DNA of 64,000 nt from Pseudomonadota bacterium (GCA_027623555.1 JAQBSZ010000019.1:1-64000), one strand, 5' to 3'. Positions 17,167 through 27,272 are shown, numbered from the stretch's first letter. Notes: a model not told the origin generated them from the letters alone. Numbers and translations: made by a program.

Positions 17167-18705
17167 TTATGAGGGAACAAAGGTGTTTATTCCTGCGTTG
17201 CTCGCAACGGTACCAGGTCTACCTATTTGCTCTGTCTCCACCATGGCCTGGAGTAATTCTCCATGGGCCGGAGTGTTCGCCACGAAGCGCTGACCCGTTC
17301 CCTGCAGGCGACCGATGACTATCCCGCGTTCAGGGACTCCTTTATTGAAACAGACGGTATAGGTTTCAATGCTCGCGTCACCAGCGGGAGTTTCAGTGAA
17401 CGACGGACTGCGCATCTTATCAATCTCTGCCTGATAGCTGGAGGTTTTTTCTCGCCGCCATTTCCCCGCCAGCGGCGTCGCGGAGTAAATGCCGGTGGCA
17501 TGCTTGCTCAGATAGCCGCCATTGGCAGTAACCAGGCCAAAATGAGTCGGGTTGGCCCGCAACAGCGGCAGCAGCGTGGCAATCCCATGCAGGGAGTAGT
17601 TATTACCCGGCCCGCCGAAGAAAGGCAGGCCCCCGGTTACTGTCAGTCCGCGCGGATCATCGTAAGCCAGGTCCAGGGCATCACAGGCCAACTCCACGGC
17701 GGCGGGAAAACAGGAATAAAGATCGAAATAGCCCATGTCATCGATCGTCTTCCCAGCCATGGCCAGCGCTTGCTTTGCATTCAGGCGCAGTGCCGGCACG
17801 GACACGTAGTCGACCCGGTTGGTGACCATGAGCTTTTCATTAGCCTCGCCGCAGCCATGCAGAAATACCCATCTCGCGGGCGCAATTCCCAGTTCCCGGG
17901 CTTTGCCTACCGAGGTCATGATGACGGCGGCACCCTGGTTTACCCCATCCATGGCATTCATCCATTTCGGATAGGGGAAGCAGATGTAGCGATTCGCGGC
18001 AGTGACTGTGGCCAGCTCTTCGGCGCTGCGGCGCGTGCCATAAAAAGCAAAAGGATTAGCGGCAGCAATTTCGGTGAAAGGGGCGAACAAGCGGCCCAAC
18101 TGCAAGCGGTGCTGGTCCAGCGAGAGTCCTCGCTGCGCACGCAAGGCGTTCTCAAACAAGGGATAAGTCTGCACCGGAACACCAATGCCGTGCGCAAATT
18201 CATGGGGAGTCATGAGTTTTTCACCCAGGCCCCGGTCTTCCAACGACCCTTCATCGTGTTCTTCCCAATTCAGCTCGATCCCATCCCGCATAGCCCTTTG
18301 TGCCGTCTTGATGGCTTCGGAACCGGTGATCAGGGCCACACCGATGTCTCGCTCACTGATGCGTTCGGCTACTTCATTTATATACTTCTGCGGGGTGTTG
18401 CCGCCGACATTCCCATAGATAGCATTGGCCGGATTTGCTCCGATGCGCCGGGAGATGGCCCGTGGTGGGTTGTCAGCGCGACCGAAGGGAATCTGCAGTC
18501 GCGGTCGGTTGGTGGAATCGGAAAAGCTTCGAATCGCTATGACAGTATCGATCTGCTGCGCCAGCACAGCCGCAATGCCAGTATCCACCAGTGCTGCCTT
18601 CGTTGCCTCAGTTGCGATGCCCATGGGTGGCTGGGCCTGCTTGGGAGCGACACCGAATTCGGTGAATTGGCCGGCACCGACCAGGATGGGAGTGGAATCT
18701 TGCAA
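17167..18705 (-). CDS. Thiolase-fold acetyl-CoA acetyltransferase-like protein
   Basis: 512 residues. The N-terminal IPLVGAGQ-like start (TPILVGAGQFTEFG), DMGYFDLYSCFPAAVELACDAL, GGLPFFGGPGNNYSLHGIA and LVTANGGYLSKHATGIYS are hallmarks of the thiolase-like family with a C-terminal OB-type extension (annotated acetyl-CoA acetyltransferase or SCP2-thiolase-like). This branch is often next to SDR and crotonase genes in fatty-acid or steroid breakdown, which fits the SDR gene downstream. Its precise acyl-CoA substrate is unknown. Confidence 0.85.
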   Translation of the reverse strand: MQDSTPILVGAGQFTEFGVAPKQAQPPMGIATEATKAALVDTGIAAVLAQQIDTVIAIRSFSDSTNRPRLQIPFGRADNPPRAISRRIGANPANAIYGNVGGNTPQKYINEVAERISERDIGVALITGSEAIKTAQRAMRDGIELNWEEHDEGSLEDRGLGEKLMTPHEFAHGIGVPVQTYPLFENALRAQRGLSLDQHRLQLGRLFAPFTEIAAANPFAFYGTRRSAEELATVTAANRYICFPYPKWMNAMDGVNQGAAVIMTSVGKARELGIAPARWVFLHGCGEANEKLMVTNRVDYVSVPALRLNAKQALAMAGKTIDDMGYFDLYSCFPAAVELACDALDLAYDDPRGLTVTGGLPFFGGPGNNYSLHGIATLLPLLRANPTHFGLVTANGGYLSKHATGIYSATPLAGKWRREKTSSYQAEIDKMRSPSFTETPAGDASIETYTVCFNKGVPERGIVIGRLQGTGQRFVANTPAHGELLQAMVETEQIGRPGTVASNAGINTFVPS

Positions 18706-18745
18706 ACGTGACCTTTACTGAGGGTTTACGAGAATAGTGTCAGGA

Positions 18746-19609
18746 TTACCTGACTTCCAGTGTAGATGGCATCAATGAACGAAACTCGATACCCCAGACA
18801 GCCGCTTTCCTGCTGATGACCCACAGAGCCGGCACCCGGCGATAGACTTCACTGCCAGAATTCACCCGCTCGAATACCAGTTCGAAGATCACCTGTGAAG
18901 GCGTCACGATGATCGGGTTCAGTGCCTGATACACGCTGTGATCCCAATCTTCACTGGCGCGCATCGTGGCAAAATCAGGATTGACCAACGATGCTGCTTC
19001 GGTGACTGCCTCGATAAAGGTGAGATCGTTGAGCATGACCTGCGGCACATGATTGACGCGGCGCAGGGCAGAATTGTCGGCGGCATTAAAGGCCTGGAAA
19101 AAGTCAGCGACGGCGGCAGTGGCGCCCTGGATAGCTTGACTACTAGCCATCGGTACTCCCGTCAGCTGGCTCGATCCACCGCTACGGTATTGCATACCCC
19201 ACTTACCATTCTGCCGGGTAAATACATAGAATGCCTGACCCGTCTGGAAGATCTGGTTGTTGGCGTTGAGACGAGCCCATTCCACAGTGAGATTTACCTT
19301 GTTCTGGGAAACCTGGTACACCGTCACCTCGCCAAAGCGGGATCTTGCCCATCCCTGCTCTCTTAATGCATCGAAATCCTGGATGAGCTCGGCGGGTTGC
19401 CTAGCTATGCGCAAGCCGCCGCCGAAGTGGGTTACGTGTGGATAATTAAGAACCGCACGTACCGATTCGATATCTCCACTATTCCAGGCAGTCGCGAATT
19501 CAAGCAGTGCAGCACGTGCCTGGACTTCGGGTTCGCTGGGTAGCTGCGCCCACAACGTTGGCATGGCGAGCGTGATGCCCAGCAGCAGTATTGGTAATGC
19601 TTTAGCCAT
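18746..19609 (-). CDS. Exported protein with two NTF2-like domains
   Basis: 287 residues from the ATG at 19609, giving the signal peptide MAKALPILLLGITLAMPTLWAQ. An earlier in-frame start would run into the divergent lipase promoter. Two SnoaL/NTF2-like repeats are visible: ALLEFATAWNSGDIESVRAVLNYPHVTHFGGG (about 33-64) and VADFFQAFNAADNSALRRVNHVPQVML (about 170-196), each ending with a WGMQYRS or WGIEFRS strand. Function unknown. It is divergent from the esterase gene at 19747. Confidence 0.78.
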   Translation of the reverse strand: MAKALPILLLGITLAMPTLWAQLPSEPEVQARAALLEFATAWNSGDIESVRAVLNYPHVTHFGGGLRIARQPAELIQDFDALREQGWARSRFGEVTVYQVSQNKVNLTVEWARLNANNQIFQTGQAFYVFTRQNGKWGMQYRSGGSSQLTGVPMASSQAIQGATAAVADFFQAFNAADNSALRRVNHVPQVMLNDLTFIEAVTEAASLVNPDFATMRASEDWDHSVYQALNPIIVTPSQVIFELVFERVNSGSEVYRRVPALWVISRKAAVWGIEFRSLMPSTLEVR

Positions 19610-19746
19610 AGTCAGCCTGTTAATGTTTGCCTGTTGCTTTGATTGGAATGGCGCTGTGAAGACAGTCGCCATTATTCTGATTGGCCCTGGCAATTGCAAT
19701 GTTAAACTGCCGCACTGAATTCGCGGTAAATCACAGGAACCGATAG

Positions 19747-20682
19747 ATGCCTCTCGATCCACAAGCCAGGGCGCTGCTCGACGCTATCGAGCAATCCGGC
19801 GCCCCACCTCTGAATGCCTATGATCCAGTGGAAGCGCGCAAGGTCTATGACAAAGCCAGCGAACTGGTACGCGGGACTCCACCGGAACCATTTGCTATTG
19901 AGGCGCTGCAGATACCCGGCCCTGCCGGGGAAATCGGCGCACTGCTGTATCGCCCAAATGGCGAGAAGGATCTGCCCGTATTGGTGTACTTTCACGGCGG
20001 TGGCTACACCATTGGGTCCCTGCAGAGTCACGACTGTGTCTGTCGCGCCCTCTGCGTGGAAGCCGAATGCATGGTGATATCGGTAGACTATCGCCTGGCA
20101 CCGGAACACAAGTATCCCGCCGCTGTCGATGATGCCTGGGCGGCCACACAGTGGGTGGCGGAGAATGCCGCATTGTTCGGCGGCGATGCCCGGCGTCTTG
20201 CCGTGGGTGGCGACAGTGCGGGAGGAAATCTGGCCGCCGTGATTTGCCTCAAGGCAAGAGCCGCCGCTGGGCCACCCCTGGTCTTTCAACTATTGATCTA
20301 CCCGGGCACCGAGATGAGCTGTTCGTTTGCATCTCACCAGACTTTTGGCCAGGGCTACCGCCTGACCCGGGAATTGATTCAGTGGTTTTACGACCACTAT
20401 TTCTCACCTGAGGATGATATCGCGCACTGGCAGGCCTCACCGCTCAACGCAGAAGACTTGAGCGGGCTGCCACCGGCATTGGTGCTCTCAGCCGGATACG
20501 ATCCGCTGCAGGACGAGGATAAGGCCTATGCAGACAAGCTGGCTGCCGCCGGAGTTTCCGTAGCTTATTCGCACTATGCGGGCATGATGCATGGTTTTAT
20601 CACAATGCCGGGCGCTATCGACAAGGCCAGGGAAGCGCTGAGCGAATGCGCCGCCGGGTTAAAGAAAGCACTTAAACCTTGA
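19747..20682 (+). CDS. Hormone-sensitive-lipase family esterase
   Basis: 311 residues, no signal peptide. HGGG at 83-86 forms the oxyanion hole, and the catalytic triad is S157 (GDSAGG), D252 (DPLQDED) and H282 (MMHGF): the bacterial HSL (family IV) pattern with intact residues. It hydrolyses short-chain esters in the cytoplasm. The promoter region is shared with the divergent NTF2-like gene. Confidence 0.93.
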   Translation: MPLDPQARALLDAIEQSGAPPLNAYDPVEARKVYDKASELVRGTPPEPFAIEALQIPGPAGEIGALLYRPNGEKDLPVLVYFHGGGYTIGSLQSHDCVCRALCVEAECMVISVDYRLAPEHKYPAAVDDAWAATQWVAENAALFGGDARRLAVGGDSAGGNLAAVICLKARAAAGPPLVFQLLIYPGTEMSCSFASHQTFGQGYRLTRELIQWFYDHYFSPEDDIAHWQASPLNAEDLSGLPPALVLSAGYDPLQDEDKAYADKLAAAGVSVAYSHYAGMMHGFITMPGAIDKAREALSECAAGLKKALKP

Positions 20683-20755
20683 TCGTAAAGCCTGTGTCAG
20701 TTCAGCAGCTTACCTTCATCAGCGTTTCCACTGTCAACAGCAAGAGGGTCTGGCA

Positions 20756-22438
20756 ATGAATTACCGGGCAGTAATAACTACTCTACTGGTCATCGCCGGC
20801 ATGCAGACAACTGCTGCCTTCGCCCAATGCACCCCCGACACAAGCAGTGAAACGGCGCGAGGTAATGTCTACCTGGATAGCAATACCAATGGGCTGAAAG
20901 ACGCCGGTGAGGCTGGCGTTGCGGGCGTGAGGGTCAGTAACGGCTGCGCTGTCGTGCTCACTTCTGCCGATGGCGGCTACCAGATCGGTATCGAAGCAAC
21001 CGACATTCTGTTTATTTCAAAACCGGCAGGCTATGCACTGGCTCTGGATGAGAATAATCTTCCACAATTTTTCTATCGCCACTATCCAGACGGCACCCCC
21101 TCGCAGATTGCCGGCACGGCAGTGGAATGGTTGTTTCCAGTCATCCAGGCCACCGGAGGCTTACCCGACTCGATTGATTTTGCGCTCTATCCCGACGACC
21201 ATGCTAACCAGCGGTTCACGGCACATGGCTTCGCCGATACCCAGGCGCGCTATGAGCTGAGTGAAGACATGTTGCGCGAAGACCTGGTTAATCCACTGAT
21301 TGGCAATCCCTATGGCGTCAAATTCGGTATCACGGTGGGTGATGTCGTCTTCGACAATCTGGAAATTTACGACCGGCACAAGCGCATGATGGGCCTTATG
21401 GATATCCCGCAATGGAACCTGCCGGGCAATCACGACATTAACTACGAGTCTCCAAACGCCGCCTTCGCCAACGAGACCTACAAGATGCACTATGGACCGA
21501 CTTACTATTCCTTCGATGAGGGTGCCGTGCATTTTGTTGCCCTGAACAACGTGGAGTATGCGGGCATTGGCGCCGATTCGAGAGCTGGAGACTATCGGGG
21601 CTTTATCAGTGATCGGCAGCTGGCCTGGCTTGCGAATGACCTGTCATCGGTGCCTGCTGACAAGCTGCTGATGATAGCCACGCACATTCCGCTGCTCGCC
21701 ATAGCCGACGATGGCGTTACCGAACCTGCCACTGGCCCGGGCACGGACAACTTCGGTGCGCTGCTGAAGCTACTGGCACCCTTTGAGAATATTTATGGAA
21801 TTGCCGGGCATGACACCAGCAATAGCTGGAAGGTGGAGATTAACCATAGCCATGGCTGGACTGGCAAGCCCTGGATCGCCCACACCCTGGCGGAAGTGCG
21901 TGGCAATGGCTGGACCACCGGTCCTGCCGATCTGCGTGGCGTTCGCGATGCGATGATGCAGGATGGCAATCCGAATGGCTTTTATGTGTTGAAATTTGCA
22001 GGGGTGGCAGTCGTGCCTGAATTTATTCCCCTGCCTTCCGGTCCAGACGCGAGGCAGCGGCTGCGCATCACCCTCGACCCCTTGTTAGAGGCGCAATCTG
22101 CAAACAGCATCCATCGCGGGTCATTACACCCAGACACCAAACTGATTGTAAATCTGTTCGACGGCGGTGTGCGCGATTCAGTGTGGTTATCCTTGAACGG
22201 TGGCGCCAAACAAGCCATGACTTATCGAGTGAGAACCGACCCCTTTGTTGAGCGCAGTTATCAGGCATTACTCGGCAGCGATGCAGCCTTCGGTAGCCCC
22301 ACCCGCTCGGCCCATATCTGGGAGTATCGCTTGCCCAACGATCTGCCAGCCGGAATCCATCGCGTCGAAGTAAGCACTGAAGATGAGTTCGGGCAAACCC
22401 AGAGGGGTGCATTCAGCTTTGAGATAATTGCGAACTAG
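20756..22438 (+). CDS. Exported calcineurin-like phosphoesterase
   Basis: 560 residues with a signal peptide (1-23, AAFAQ). The N-terminal part (about 33-100, GNVYLDSNTNGLKDAGEAGVAGV) is an SdrD/Cna-B-like beta domain. The metallophosphoesterase core follows with FADTQARY, TVGDVVFDN, NLPGNHD, THIPL and GIAGHDTSN (the last a variant of GHTH). A C-terminal beta domain (about 430-560) follows. This N/core/C order matches the family PF16371-PF00149-PF16370. The substrate is unknown; the location is periplasmic or surface. It is separated by 73 bp from the esterase gene. Confidence 0.88.
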   Translation: MNYRAVITTLLVIAGMQTTAAFAQCTPDTSSETARGNVYLDSNTNGLKDAGEAGVAGVRVSNGCAVVLTSADGGYQIGIEATDILFISKPAGYALALDENNLPQFFYRHYPDGTPSQIAGTAVEWLFPVIQATGGLPDSIDFALYPDDHANQRFTAHGFADTQARYELSEDMLREDLVNPLIGNPYGVKFGITVGDVVFDNLEIYDRHKRMMGLMDIPQWNLPGNHDINYESPNAAFANETYKMHYGPTYYSFDEGAVHFVALNNVEYAGIGADSRAGDYRGFISDRQLAWLANDLSSVPADKLLMIATHIPLLAIADDGVTEPATGPGTDNFGALLKLLAPFENIYGIAGHDTSNSWKVEINHSHGWTGKPWIAHTLAEVRGNGWTTGPADLRGVRDAMMQDGNPNGFYVLKFAGVAVVPEFIPLPSGPDARQRLRITLDPLLEAQSANSIHRGSLHPDTKLIVNLFDGGVRDSVWLSLNGGAKQAMTYRVRTDPFVERSYQALLGSDAAFGSPTRSAHIWEYRLPNDLPAGIHRVEVSTEDEFGQTQRGAFSFEIIAN

Positions 22439-22451
22439 TCGATTCTGAACG

Positions 22452-22922
22452 CTACAGTTTCCTGCCCAGACGTTTCTCCACCTGGCGTCGTTCCCAGTCG
22501 GCGCCGAAGAGATTAAACACTTCGTAGACCGAGAGCCCATGGGAGACGACTCCGAGCCCCCATCCCAGGGCACACCACCAGACCCAGATGTATTCTGAAA
22601 CGTAGGCATAATTTACCAGTATCAGAATGGGTATGGTGATCACATAACTGATCAAGTGGGCATAAAATCCTTTGATGTCCCTTACATATTCCAGCGCGTG
22701 CGCTTCATCCTGGGAAAATGTTGAATTCTCTGCGGGCATAACAGCCTCCTGTTGCAGGTCGACAAGGTCGATTTCAAACACAGCCGCAAGCGATTTCAGC
22801 GATTCCAGACCAGCATTCTGACCGCGTTCAATACGTTGCACGGTCCGTACGCTGAGCCCGCTGAATTCCGCAAGCTGCTCCTGGGACCATCCACGCTGTA
22901 AACGAAGCTTTCTGACAATCAT
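22452..22922 (-). CDS. XRE-type helix-turn-helix protein with 2TM domain
   Basis: 156 residues. An N-terminal HTH (residues 3-57, WSQEQLAEFSGLSVRTVQRIERG) is joined to a 2TM domain (about 80-150) with two hydrophobic helices and an end EVFNLFGADWERRQVEKRLGRKL. Such proteins are membrane-anchored regulators of unknown target. Convergent with the phosphoesterase gene (13 bp apart). Confidence 0.87.
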   Translation of the reverse strand: MIVRKLRLQRGWSQEQLAEFSGLSVRTVQRIERGQNAGLESLKSLAAVFEIDLVDLQQEAVMPAENSTFSQDEAHALEYVRDIKGFYAHLISYVITIPILILVNYAYVSEYIWVWWCALGWGLGVVSHGLSVYEVFNLFGADWERRQVEKRLGRKL

Positions 22923-23034
22923 TGGCTAATCTCGATACGGCATCCTGAGCAGGAGTGTGCAGAGTTTTGCAGAGACAGAACACGACGCCAACCTGACGAG
23001 AACCCGACAAGAATCCGACTCTACAACCTGTCTA

Positions 23035-23604
23035 TCAGAGCCAGCGACGTACCCGGGCCTTGTAGTTTTGGTATGCATCACCGAACTTCTCTTCCAGATA
23101 GGCCTCTTCCCTGGCGATGGCGATGATGTACACCAGATACGCACCGGGGATGAAGGTAATCAGAATCCAGAAACTGTTCGAGGCGATACCTATACCGATA
23201 TTGAACAGGCAGAATCCCAGATAGATCGGATTTCTCGACCAGGCGTAGAACCCGCTGGTGATCAATTGAGTGGTGGGTTTCCAGGGCTCGATGGCGGTTC
23301 CCTTGCGCTTGAAGGTGCCGTTCACAAGAATAGCGACTGCCACGCCAAACAGGGTGATGGCGATTCCCAGGGCTTCGAAAGATTCCGGCACACCCAGACC
23401 CAGCGGCCACACATAATCCAGCCCGGCACCAACAAATATCAGGATGACGAAGATAGCCGGCGGCGGAAATTTAACGGCGGCGCCCTTCTCATCGCTAGCA
23501 CCACTGTTGGTATTGGTGGCATTGGCACCGTCTGCGGTGTTCGGTGTGGGGTCCTGATTGTCAGCTGTGTCGTTCATAGCCTGCAAATTAGCAAAAAAAG
23601 ACAT
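23035..23604 (-). CDS. Isoprenylcysteine-methyltransferase-like membrane protein (ICMT/PEMT)
   Basis: 189 residues. After a low-complexity N-terminus (about 1-40) come three to four membrane helices. The motif SRNPIYLGFCLFNIG and the C-terminal REEAYLEEKFGDAYQNYKARVRRWL are the SAM-binding signature of the phospholipid/isoprenylcysteine methyltransferase family. Bacterial members modify lipids or unknown substrates. A Met nine residues in (23577) is an alternative start. Confidence 0.87.
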   Translation of the reverse strand: MSFFANLQAMNDTADNQDPTPNTADGANATNTNSGASDEKGAAVKFPPPAIFVILIFVGAGLDYVWPLGLGVPESFEALGIAITLFGVAVAILVNGTFKRKGTAIEPWKPTTQLITSGFYAWSRNPIYLGFCLFNIGIGIASNSFWILITFIPGAYLVYIIAIAREEAYLEEKFGDAYQNYKARVRRWL

Positions 23605-23670
23605 TAAGTGTAATCATTCCTGCCACGTTTTCTGAATTCCTCCTTCCGCCACAGAGAGAATGGACCAAGC

Positions 23671-24570
23671 ATGTCTGCATTTAACAAAATTCTAGTCGTA
23701 CTGGATGTCTACCATGATTTCCGCGACGAGCCTGACCATCTACCACTGGAACTGAAGAAAGCAATCGCCCTGATCGATGATCGGGCGCAGGCAAAGATCT
23801 ACCTGGTGGGTTGCGGCTTTGAAGAATTCCTGCACGATACCTATTCCAACTTTGGCCCGGAGGCCATCGAACAGCGCAAGAAATTCTGCGCCGAGATGGA
23901 GCAGCGCTTACAGGTATTCGGCAAGGCGCTGGAAGCGCAAGGATTCAAGGTGGATTGTCGTGTGCACTGGACCTATCCGCGCTATGAACAGATCGCCAGG
24001 GAAGCACATACGCTGGATGTAGATCTGGTGGTACAGCATGTCAACGCCCGCCTACCCCACGAACTGCACAACCTGTCACATGACACCTGGCAGCTGGTGA
24101 AGACCTGTAACAAGCCACTGCTCCTGATCAAGGATAACGAGTGGCAGGCTGAGCCGGTGATTCTGGCTGCCGTGGATCCGATGCACCGACATCACAAGCC
24201 GATGGGTCTGGATTACGACATTCTTCGTGCAGCCCGGGAAGCCAAGCAGCGACTCGGTGGCACCATCAATGTTGTGCATGCCTATGCGGAGTCCGCCCGT
24301 CCCTTCACTTCTACCGGCTCGATCAGGGAAGCCCATAGCCGGGCCATGGACAAACTACTGAAAGACTTCAAGGTGCCTGCCCATGCCGTGCGCCTGATTG
24401 ATGAGAAACCTGTCGATGCCATCATGCAGGTGCGCGATGTACTGCGCGCCGACATCGTCGTGCTCGGTGCGTTGTCACGCTCACGCCTGGCCGAAGCGAT
24501 CATAGGCAACACCGCCGACAAACTACTCAACTATATCAAGTCCGACCTGTTGGTAATCAAGCCCGCATAA
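23671..24570 (+). CDS. Tandem universal stress protein (UspE-like)
   Basis: 299 residues, two USP domains (about 5-150 and 160-299). The second ends with VVLGALSRSRLAEAIIGNTADKLL, the nucleotide-binding loop and dimer helix of USP proteins. The first domain is shorter in motif and more like the UspE N-half. Such proteins help in stress survival, with ATP- or AMP-type ligand binding. Divergent from the methyltransferase gene by 66 bp. Confidence 0.85.
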   Translation: MSAFNKILVVLDVYHDFRDEPDHLPLELKKAIALIDDRAQAKIYLVGCGFEEFLHDTYSNFGPEAIEQRKKFCAEMEQRLQVFGKALEAQGFKVDCRVHWTYPRYEQIAREAHTLDVDLVVQHVNARLPHELHNLSHDTWQLVKTCNKPLLLIKDNEWQAEPVILAAVDPMHRHHKPMGLDYDILRAAREAKQRLGGTINVVHAYAESARPFTSTGSIREAHSRAMDKLLKDFKVPAHAVRLIDEKPVDAIMQVRDVLRADIVVLGALSRSRLAEAIIGNTADKLLNYIKSDLLVIKPA

Positions 24571-24595
24571 CTTGAACTCCCTGTTGCATGGACGC

Positions 24596-24616
24596 CAGGG
24601 TGCTTTGAACACCCTG
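24596..24616. terminator. Candidate bidirectional terminator hairpin
   Basis: CAGGGTG and CACCCTG form a perfect seven-base stem with a seven-base loop between two convergent genes (stress protein end 24570, methyltransferase end 24640). There is no clear T-run, so termination activity is only plausible. Confidence 0.4.
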
Positions 24617-24639
24617 ATGCCTGAGCGCTCTGGTGCTTG

Positions 24640-25584
24640 TCAGGCCATCGCGAAACGATAAATCTTCAAGCCTTTCTGAGGATACTTGTCGGCGAATTCG
24701 GGCGCCGGTGAGATCGAGTCAATATAGCTCGAGGTCGGCGCATGTTTCGCAAACAAGGCGACCAGGTAATCGGCGTCCAGAAACGGGCTATTAACAGTAG
24801 CGATGACCTCAGCCTGGGGATTACAGAGCTGGGGTAATTTTTTCAGTACCGCCGGGTAATTCTTTTCTACATCGAAACTGCCGCGTTGTCGACTCGGTGG
24901 ATCGATGATTACCAGGTCATAGCGCCCGAATTGCTTAATCCGGCCCCAGGAAGTGAACAGGTTGTGCGGAATCGAGCTGACACAGCGCATATCCTGATTG
25001 TTATGCTCATGATTCCTCTCTCCCCAACGCATGCTGGTCTTGCTCATGTCCACGTTAGTCACACTCCGGGCTCCCCCGGCCAGGGCAGCCACAGAGAGTG
25101 AACAGGTGTAGGCAAACAGGTTCAATACATTTCTGCATTGACTGTTCTCCAGCAACCATTCTCGCAACAGCCGCATATCGAGAAACAAGCCCGCGTTCTG
25201 TTGCAGGCCAGGGCGAACTTCAAACAACAGCCCGTTCTCTTTGACGATGACTTCTTCCAGCGCGGCTCCCTGTAACAATTGTGACGGCGCGTTCTTTTCA
25301 AAGCGCTTCTGGATTACGATGCTGCTGACCTGAGAACAGACATCGGCGCTGGTTATCGATTCCCGCATCACCTCCAGGTTTTCGATGTGTTGATAGGCTG
25401 TTATCAACACCACCGGAGCGAACCAGTCGATGCAGAGGTGTTCCAGGCCCTCATACAATTGTCCTCGCCCATGAAACACGCGCCGCGCTTCCTGCTGCGG
25501 ACAGGAAAAGAATCGCTTAACAATGTCTGCTAACACTTTGTCCAATTGGCTTATCCAGTAATCTTGCTCCGGGTAATCAGGCAT
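24640..25584 (-). CDS. Class I SAM methyltransferase, RlmI/RlmKL-like
   Basis: 314 residues. The SAM site is NLFAYTCSLSVAALAGGARSVTNVD, followed by SKTSMRWGERNHEHN and DLVIIDPPSRQRGSF; this order is that of the RlmI/RlmK-type rRNA cytosine/guanine methyltransferases (PF10672). The N-terminal third, with FHGRGQLYEGLEHL and VLLITAYQ-like sequence, is not the full RlmI PUA domain. A rRNA or tRNA base target is likely, but not proven. Confidence 0.82.
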   Translation of the reverse strand: MPDYPEQDYWISQLDKVLADIVKRFFSCPQQEARRVFHGRGQLYEGLEHLCIDWFAPVVLITAYQHIENLEVMRESITSADVCSQVSSIVIQKRFEKNAPSQLLQGAALEEVIVKENGLLFEVRPGLQQNAGLFLDMRLLREWLLENSQCRNVLNLFAYTCSLSVAALAGGARSVTNVDMSKTSMRWGERNHEHNNQDMRCVSSIPHNLFTSWGRIKQFGRYDLVIIDPPSRQRGSFDVEKNYPAVLKKLPQLCNPQAEVIATVNSPFLDADYLVALFAKHAPTSSYIDSISPAPEFADKYPQKGLKIYRFAMA

Positions 25585-25622
25585 GTATCATGGCAAGAAC
25601 TCAAGGAAAATTTCAATAACCC

Positions 25623-27236
25623 ATGCACGACTATGACTACATCATTATCGGAGCGGGCACGGCGGGCTGCGTTCTCGCCAATCGCCTGTCTGCCGACCCC
25701 ACGGTCAGCGTATTGCTGCTGGAAGCGGGTGGCAAGGATGACTATTTCTGGATCAACATACCCGTTGGCTATCTGTATACGATCGCCAACCCACGCACCG
25801 ACTGGTGCTATAGCATCGAACCCGATCCCGGGCTTAATGGGCGCAGTATAGGTTATGCCAGAGGAAAAGTGTTAGGCGGGTGTTCCAGCATCAATGCCAT
25901 GATCTACATGCGCGGACAACGCAGCGATTTCGACTACTGGGCATCCCAGGGCAACCGGGGCTGGGGCTGGGATGATGTGCTGCCTGTGTACAAGAAATCA
26001 GAAGACTACCACCACGGCGCCGATGCCTTTCATGGAGCGGGTGGCGAACTGCGGGTAGAAGAGCGCCGCGTTAACTGGGAGATTCTGGATGCCTGGCGCG
26101 ATGCCGCCGAAGAATGTGGCATCCCCAAGATTGAAGAATTTAACCGCGGGGACAATTTCGGCAACGCCTATTTCCAGATGAACCAGCGCCGCGGTACGCG
26201 CTGGAGTGGTACCAGGGCTTTCCTGCGACCCGTGCTGTCACGACCCAATCTGACGGTCCTCACCCGCGCCCATGTCGAGAAGCTGGTCATCGACACCAAA
26301 GAAGGCAAGCGCCGTGCAACTGCAGTTCAGGTGTGCATTAAAGGACAGGCCAGACAGACGATCAACGCGAAGCGCGAAGTGCTGCTTGCCGCTGGAGCGA
26401 TCGGCTCACCGCAGATCCTGCAACTCTCCGGCATCGGCTCGGGTGAGCTACTGGCAGAGAAAGGCATCACAGTGATCCGTGACCTGGCTGGCGTCGGTGA
26501 AAACCTGCAGGATCATCTGCAAGTGCGTAGCGTCTACAAGGTACAAAATACCGTGACGCTAAACCAGCGTGCGAATTCCCTGTTCGGCAAGGCGATGATG
26601 GGACTGGAGTACCTGCTGTTCAAAAGTGGACCACTCACCATGCCACCGTCCCAGCTCGGTGCATTCGCCAGGAGTGATCCGGAGCAACCCACCGCCAATA
26701 TCGAATGGCATGTGCAGCCACTCTCGCTGGACAAGTTCGGCGATCCACTGCATAAATTCAATGCCATCACGCCCTCGGTGTGCAACTTAAGACCCAGCAG
26801 CCGTGGACACGTTCGCATCAAGAGCAACCAGGCCGAAGACTACCCCGCCATCACCCTTAACTATCTTTCCACCGAAGAAGACCGACAGGTCGCGATCGCG
26901 GGACTGAAGTTCACCCGCCGAATCATGGCGGCACCAGCGCTGAAGAAATACCAGCCAGAAGAATGGAAACCGGGACCGGAACTTACTACCGATGACGACC
27001 TGCACAAGGCGGCGGGCGACCTCGGCACGACCATCTTCCACCCGGTGGGTACCTGCAAGATGGGTAACGATGCAATGAGTGTAGTGAACGACCGACTGCA
27101 GGTAATTGGCGTGGATGGATTACGTGTCATCGACGCTTCGATCATGCCGCGCATCACCTCGGGTAATACCAATGCACCAACGGTGATGATTGCAGAAAAA
27201 GGCGCGGAATTTATTCTAGGAGATATCAGCGATTAG
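25623..27236 (+). CDS. GMC family FAD oxidoreductase (choline-dehydrogenase-like)
   Basis: 537 residues. The FAD-binding GAGTAGC motif is at 10-16 and the GMC signatures (RGKVLGGCSSINAMIYMRGQ and GAIGSPQILQLSGIG) follow. The C-terminal active-site region FHPVGTCKMG and SGNTNAPTVMIAEKGAE is complete. It is an alcohol or aldehyde dehydrogenase of the choline-dehydrogenase branch, substrate open. The ATG lies 38 bp after the start of the divergent methyltransferase gene. Confidence 0.92.
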   Translation: MHDYDYIIIGAGTAGCVLANRLSADPTVSVLLLEAGGKDDYFWINIPVGYLYTIANPRTDWCYSIEPDPGLNGRSIGYARGKVLGGCSSINAMIYMRGQRSDFDYWASQGNRGWGWDDVLPVYKKSEDYHHGADAFHGAGGELRVEERRVNWEILDAWRDAAEECGIPKIEEFNRGDNFGNAYFQMNQRRGTRWSGTRAFLRPVLSRPNLTVLTRAHVEKLVIDTKEGKRRATAVQVCIKGQARQTINAKREVLLAAGAIGSPQILQLSGIGSGELLAEKGITVIRDLAGVGENLQDHLQVRSVYKVQNTVTLNQRANSLFGKAMMGLEYLLFKSGPLTMPPSQLGAFARSDPEQPTANIEWHVQPLSLDKFGDPLHKFNAITPSVCNLRPSSRGHVRIKSNQAEDYPAITLNYLSTEEDRQVAIAGLKFTRRIMAAPALKKYQPEEWKPGPELTTDDDLHKAAGDLGTTIFHPVGTCKMGNDAMSVVNDRLQVIGVDGLRVIDASIMPRITSGNTNAPTVMIAEKGAEFILGDISD

Positions 27237-27272
27237 TGTGTAAATTTAAGTTTTACTTAGCCAACTGTTAAA

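Noticed and set aside
17263..18711. A 482-codon open frame on the plus strand
   Set aside because: It lies fully antisense to the thiolase-like gene, has no domain pattern, and is a by-product of the GC-rich codon use of that gene.
18746..19762. Long start of the two-domain NTF2-like protein at 19762
   Set aside because: It would overlap the divergent esterase gene start and places the signal peptide 51 residues inside the chain.
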